In this document: positions 42,421-44,793 of the stretch, in pieces | Layout of the letters: each line of letters opens with the position of its first letter | Numbering within the stretch: the first letter of the stretch is position 1 | Notes under the pieces: generated by a model | The model's input: only the letters and a program-made list of their open reading frames with translations | Told to the model about the DNA's origin: nothing | Database searches by the model: none | Translations under genes and position numbers: made by a program | Assembly: GCF_001435295.1 (NCBI RefSeq) | Contig: NZ_CM003595.1 | Coordinates: forward strand, 1-44,793 | Direction: 5' to 3' | Source: Psychrobacter sp. P11F6 | GTDB lineage: Bacteria; Pseudomonadota; Gammaproteobacteria; Pseudomonadales; Moraxellaceae | Length of the DNA stretch: 44,793 nt

Positions 42421-43071
42421 CTATAATTGCTGCTCTACCGATTCAATATCAGCATAAACTTGGGTCGTCCCGTCTTTATTGAGCTGCATAACCTGATAGG
42501 GCATGAATTTATTTTGATACTCCATACCTGGGCTACCAACAGGCATGCCAGGTACGGCAAGACCCATAGCTTGTACTGGCGGATTTTCTAAGAACTGCGC
42601 CATATACTTAGCAGGTACATGACCTTCAAAGACGTAATCATCAGTAGTGACTACAGTATGGCAAGAACGCATCTCAGTTGGAACGCTGTAGCGCTCTTTA
42701 AATACGGCTAAGTCCGCAACATCTTGCGCGGTTGCACTTAGACCATTATCTTCTGCATGACTTATCCATTCTTTACAGCAGCCGCAATTGGCATCTTTAT
42801 AGACCGTAGCTGAGACGTTTTTTAGTAGGTCTGGTTTACTTACTGACCTTGTCATCATGTGAGCACTTTTAGCGTTTGGTTCATCTTCCTTTAAAGTGAT
42901 AGCTGTTGCATTTTCGGTTGTTACTGATGTTGTGTTTGCATCAGATACGCCACTACTCGGTTGGCTACAAGCAAATAGTGATGAGGCGGCAAGTAACACC
43001 AGCGTACCACGCAACCCCTTAGACAGATGACGATTGAATATAAGACTGGATTTTATTTTTAAGGGGGTCAT
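42421..43071 (-). CDS. DUF411 (CopG-like) metal-binding lipoprotein, copy 2
   Basis: A 216-aa paralogue of the protein at 17078-17716. The lipobox is LFAC (Cys35). CGCC lies in YKDANCGCCKEWISHA, and SCHT is conserved too. The DUF411 domains are very similar while the linkers differ completely. It runs leftward away from lnt. It stands alone, between the duplicated block and lnt, not in the copper operon. Confidence 0.9.
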   Translation of the reverse strand: MTPLKIKSSLIFNRHLSKGLRGTLVLLAASSLFACSQPSSGVSDANTTSVTTENATAITLKEDEPNAKSAHMMTRSVSKPDLLKNVSATVYKDANCGCCKEWISHAEDNGLSATAQDVADLAVFKERYSVPTEMRSCHTVVTTDDYVFEGHVPAKYMAQFLENPPVQAMGLAVPGMPVGSPGMEYQNKFMPYQVMQLNKDGTTQVYADIESVEQQL

Positions 43072-43310
43072 AGTGCTCTCTCATGTACTGTAGATATTGT
43101 GAGCTATAGAAGGTCAAGTAACACTTCATATCGTTTGGTAATGTAGCATAATAACCCATCAAACGGGGTACGTAAATTTATACATTGAGCAGTGCGGACT
43201 GGTATCATAAGCAGTTTTTATTTTGAAATGCTGCCTGTAGTATTAACGGGTCTATCTGAGTTTTGGATTTTGATTAAAAATTCAAGGCTCATAATTTTGG
43301 ATAATTTGCG

Positions 43311-44793
43311 ATGCACCTGTCTACTATTAGTCTACAAAAGCGTTTGAGTACTCACTTAAATCAATTACCGCTATGGCTTACGCTAGTAGCAGCATGGCTT
43401 GCAGGGGCTATTTTTTTATTTGCATTATCGCCTTATGGGTTCTGGCCGCTAGCAATAGTGTCACCAGCGATTTTATATGCGCTGTTGGTGCCAAATATGA
43501 GTGGTCGTCGCGCTTTTATTATCGGTGAAGCTTACGGTATGGGGCTATGGTGCGTCGGCGGCTTTTGGCTCTATACAGCTATCCATGATTATAGCGATAC
43601 TCCAACGTGGCTCGCATTGATTATGATTGGATTGATGGGTCTCGGTATGGGACTGTTTCATGGATTTTTAGCACTAGCCTTTAACCGTATGGTAGGCAAA
43701 CAACCCTTTTCATTTGCTGCTCTTTGGGTGCTACAAGAATGGTTAAAAACTTGGTTATTCACAGGCTTTCCGTGGCTGTTTGTTGGTTATGCGTTTACTG
43801 AAGAGTATTGGTTATCGTCCTTAGCACCCGTTGCTGGTGTTTTTGCCGTCTCTTTTGTTGCCATACTATTGGCTGCAAGTTTAGTAGAGCTACTGCTTCG
43901 GCGCAGTAGTTATGCCGTCGTTTCTGTACTGTTATTGGCCATTAGCACATCATTATGGCTGGTCAATCCGCAATGGACAAAACCTAAGGGCACACCTGAT
44001 CTGTCAGTGTCATTGATTCAAGGTAATATTTCACAAGATATAAAGTGGCTGACTCAATATCAAGTAGAAACGCTAAAGATTTATGCGAAGTTAACGCGCA
44101 CTGAGTGGGGACGTGATGTTGTGGTGTGGCCTGAATCATCTATTCCGATGTTTCAGGATGAGGCTGCGGGCTTTATTAGTGAAATGATAGAAATGGCTAA
44201 TGCGACCAATACGACATGGATAACTGGTATCCCTTATAAGGATAAAGCGGCATTCAATGCCAGTACGGATAAGTATCCCCCATTTTACAATAGCGTGATT
44301 GCTCGAGGTGTAGAAGCGGAAGGCCTATACAAGAAGCAGCGTCTGGTGCCTTTTGGAGAGTATATTCCATTTGAAGGCGTGCTCGATATTTTCCCAAGTT
44401 TGGCCGGTAGTCAGGATATTAAGAGCTATAGTCGCGGTAGTGATCAGCAGTCACCGCTACAGGTGCGTGGACACAATATAGGGACGGCTATCTGTTATGA
44501 GGTAGCTTATCCAGATACCACGCGTAAAAATGCCATCGATACTGACTTTTTGTTGACGGTCTCTAACGATGCCTGGTTTGGCACTTCAGCAGGACCATTG
44601 CAACATTTGCAAATGGTACAAATGCGCGCGCTTGAGAACGGGCGCTGGTTTATTCGAGCGACCAATACTGGTGTTACCGCTATCATTAACCATAAAGGTC
44701 GTATTGTAGAACGCGCACCGCAGTTTGAGCGTACTGTACTACGTGGTGAGATACAGGCACGGGTTGGTAACACTCCCTTTATGCTTATGGGAA
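43311..44793 (+). CDS. lnt: Apolipoprotein N-acyltransferase Lnt, truncated by the window end
   Basis: An inner-membrane nitrilase-fold enzyme that adds the third acyl chain to lipoproteins. 494 codons are visible without a stop. Membrane helices occupy about the first 210 residues, including LFALSPYGFWPLAIVSPAIL. The catalytic triad is Glu275 (WPESSIP), Lys341 or Lys342 (GLYKKQRLVPFGE) and Cys395 (TAICYE). The end (VSNDAWFGTSAGPLQHLQM) is typical. Chromosomal lnt usually follows ybeX/corC; here it does not. With lgt and lspA the full lipoprotein pathway is present. Confidence 0.93.
   Translation, partial: MHLSTISLQKRLSTHLNQLPLWLTLVAAWLAGAIFLFALSPYGFWPLAIVSPAILYALLVPNMSGRRAFIIGEAYGMGLWCVGGFWLYTAIHDYSDTPTWLALIMIGLMGLGMGLFHGFLALAFNRMVGKQPFSFAALWVLQEWLKTWLFTGFPWLFVGYAFTEEYWLSSLAPVAGVFAVSFVAILLAASLVELLLRRSSYAVVSVLLLAISTSLWLVNPQWTKPKGTPDLSVSLIQGNISQDIKWLTQYQVETLKIYAKLTRTEWGRDVVVWPESSIPMFQDEAAGFISEMIEMANATNTTWITGIPYKDKAAFNASTDKYPPFYNSVIARGVEAEGLYKKQRLVPFGEYIPFEGVLDIFPSLAGSQDIKSYSRGSDQQSPLQVRGHNIGTAICYEVAYPDTTRKNAIDTDFLLTVSNDAWFGTSAGPLQHLQMVQMRALENGRWFIRATNTGVTAIINHKGRIVERAPQFERTVLRGEIQARVGNTPFMLMG

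Overview
The window looks like part of a mobilizable metal-resistance plasmid (or a plasmid-derived island) from a Moraxellaceae bacterium, most likely Psychrobacter. The grounds are moderate GC content and a Psychrobacter/Acinetobacter-like set of genes. These are a MobA/MobL relaxase, a Rep_3 initiator with iterons, a KfrA-type protein and a Cop/Tat metal cluster. No rRNA, tRNA or CRISPR array is visible. The genus is my inference.

Plasmid backbone, 1-9 kb. A small XRE regulator and a 91-aa orphan gene stand beside a promoter bracketed by two 23-bp operator-like repeats. A leftward mobilization operon follows (relaxase and a coiled-coil membrane partner), with a strong oriT candidate at its head and a rightward small mob-type gene on the other side. 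Four 21/22-bp iterons precede repB. Next come a RelB/DinJ-like antitoxin, a frameshifted brnT, an intact brnA and kfrA. From 9.0 to 10.0 kb there is no recognisable gene, only hairpins.

Duplicated block. A zntA/cadR/CHAP-protein block occurs twice. The intact copy lies at 37.97-42.3 kb. The other, at 10.03-11.8 kb, keeps the CHAP gene but has its zntA and cadR collapsed to scraps joined at a deletion scar. Both copies carry a long conserved leader and a 24-26 bp perfect hairpin whose arms have changed in a compensatory way.

Copper region, 11.9-27.4 kb. lgt, copS and copR run leftward. Rightward are small periplasmic proteins, a Met-tailed cytochrome c, a DUF411 lipoprotein, the Tat-dependent multicopper oxidase CopA, Met-rich CopB, a DUF305 protein, a 39-aa membrane peptide, a copper P-type ATPase with three N-terminal metal-binding modules, tatABC and an ATP-grasp enzyme.

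Mobile junction, 27.4-31.5 kb. An IS982-family element has an amber codon early in its transposase. It is followed by an 8-bp tandem repeat, a Fic protein, a serine resolvase and a res-like site.

Envelope maturation and Zn/Cd region, 31.8-44.8 kb. A DUF3817 protein, lspA, ccmI, ccmH, ccmG, ccmF and zntA all run leftward. The divergent cadR faces a textbook 19-bp-spacer promoter. Then come the second CHAP gene, a second DUF411 lipoprotein and lnt, which runs off the window end.

The main biological idea is that the element carries resistance proteins together with the machinery that would mature each class of them: Tat for CopA, CcmFGHI for the cytochrome c, and Lgt, LspA and Lnt for the DUF411 lipoproteins.
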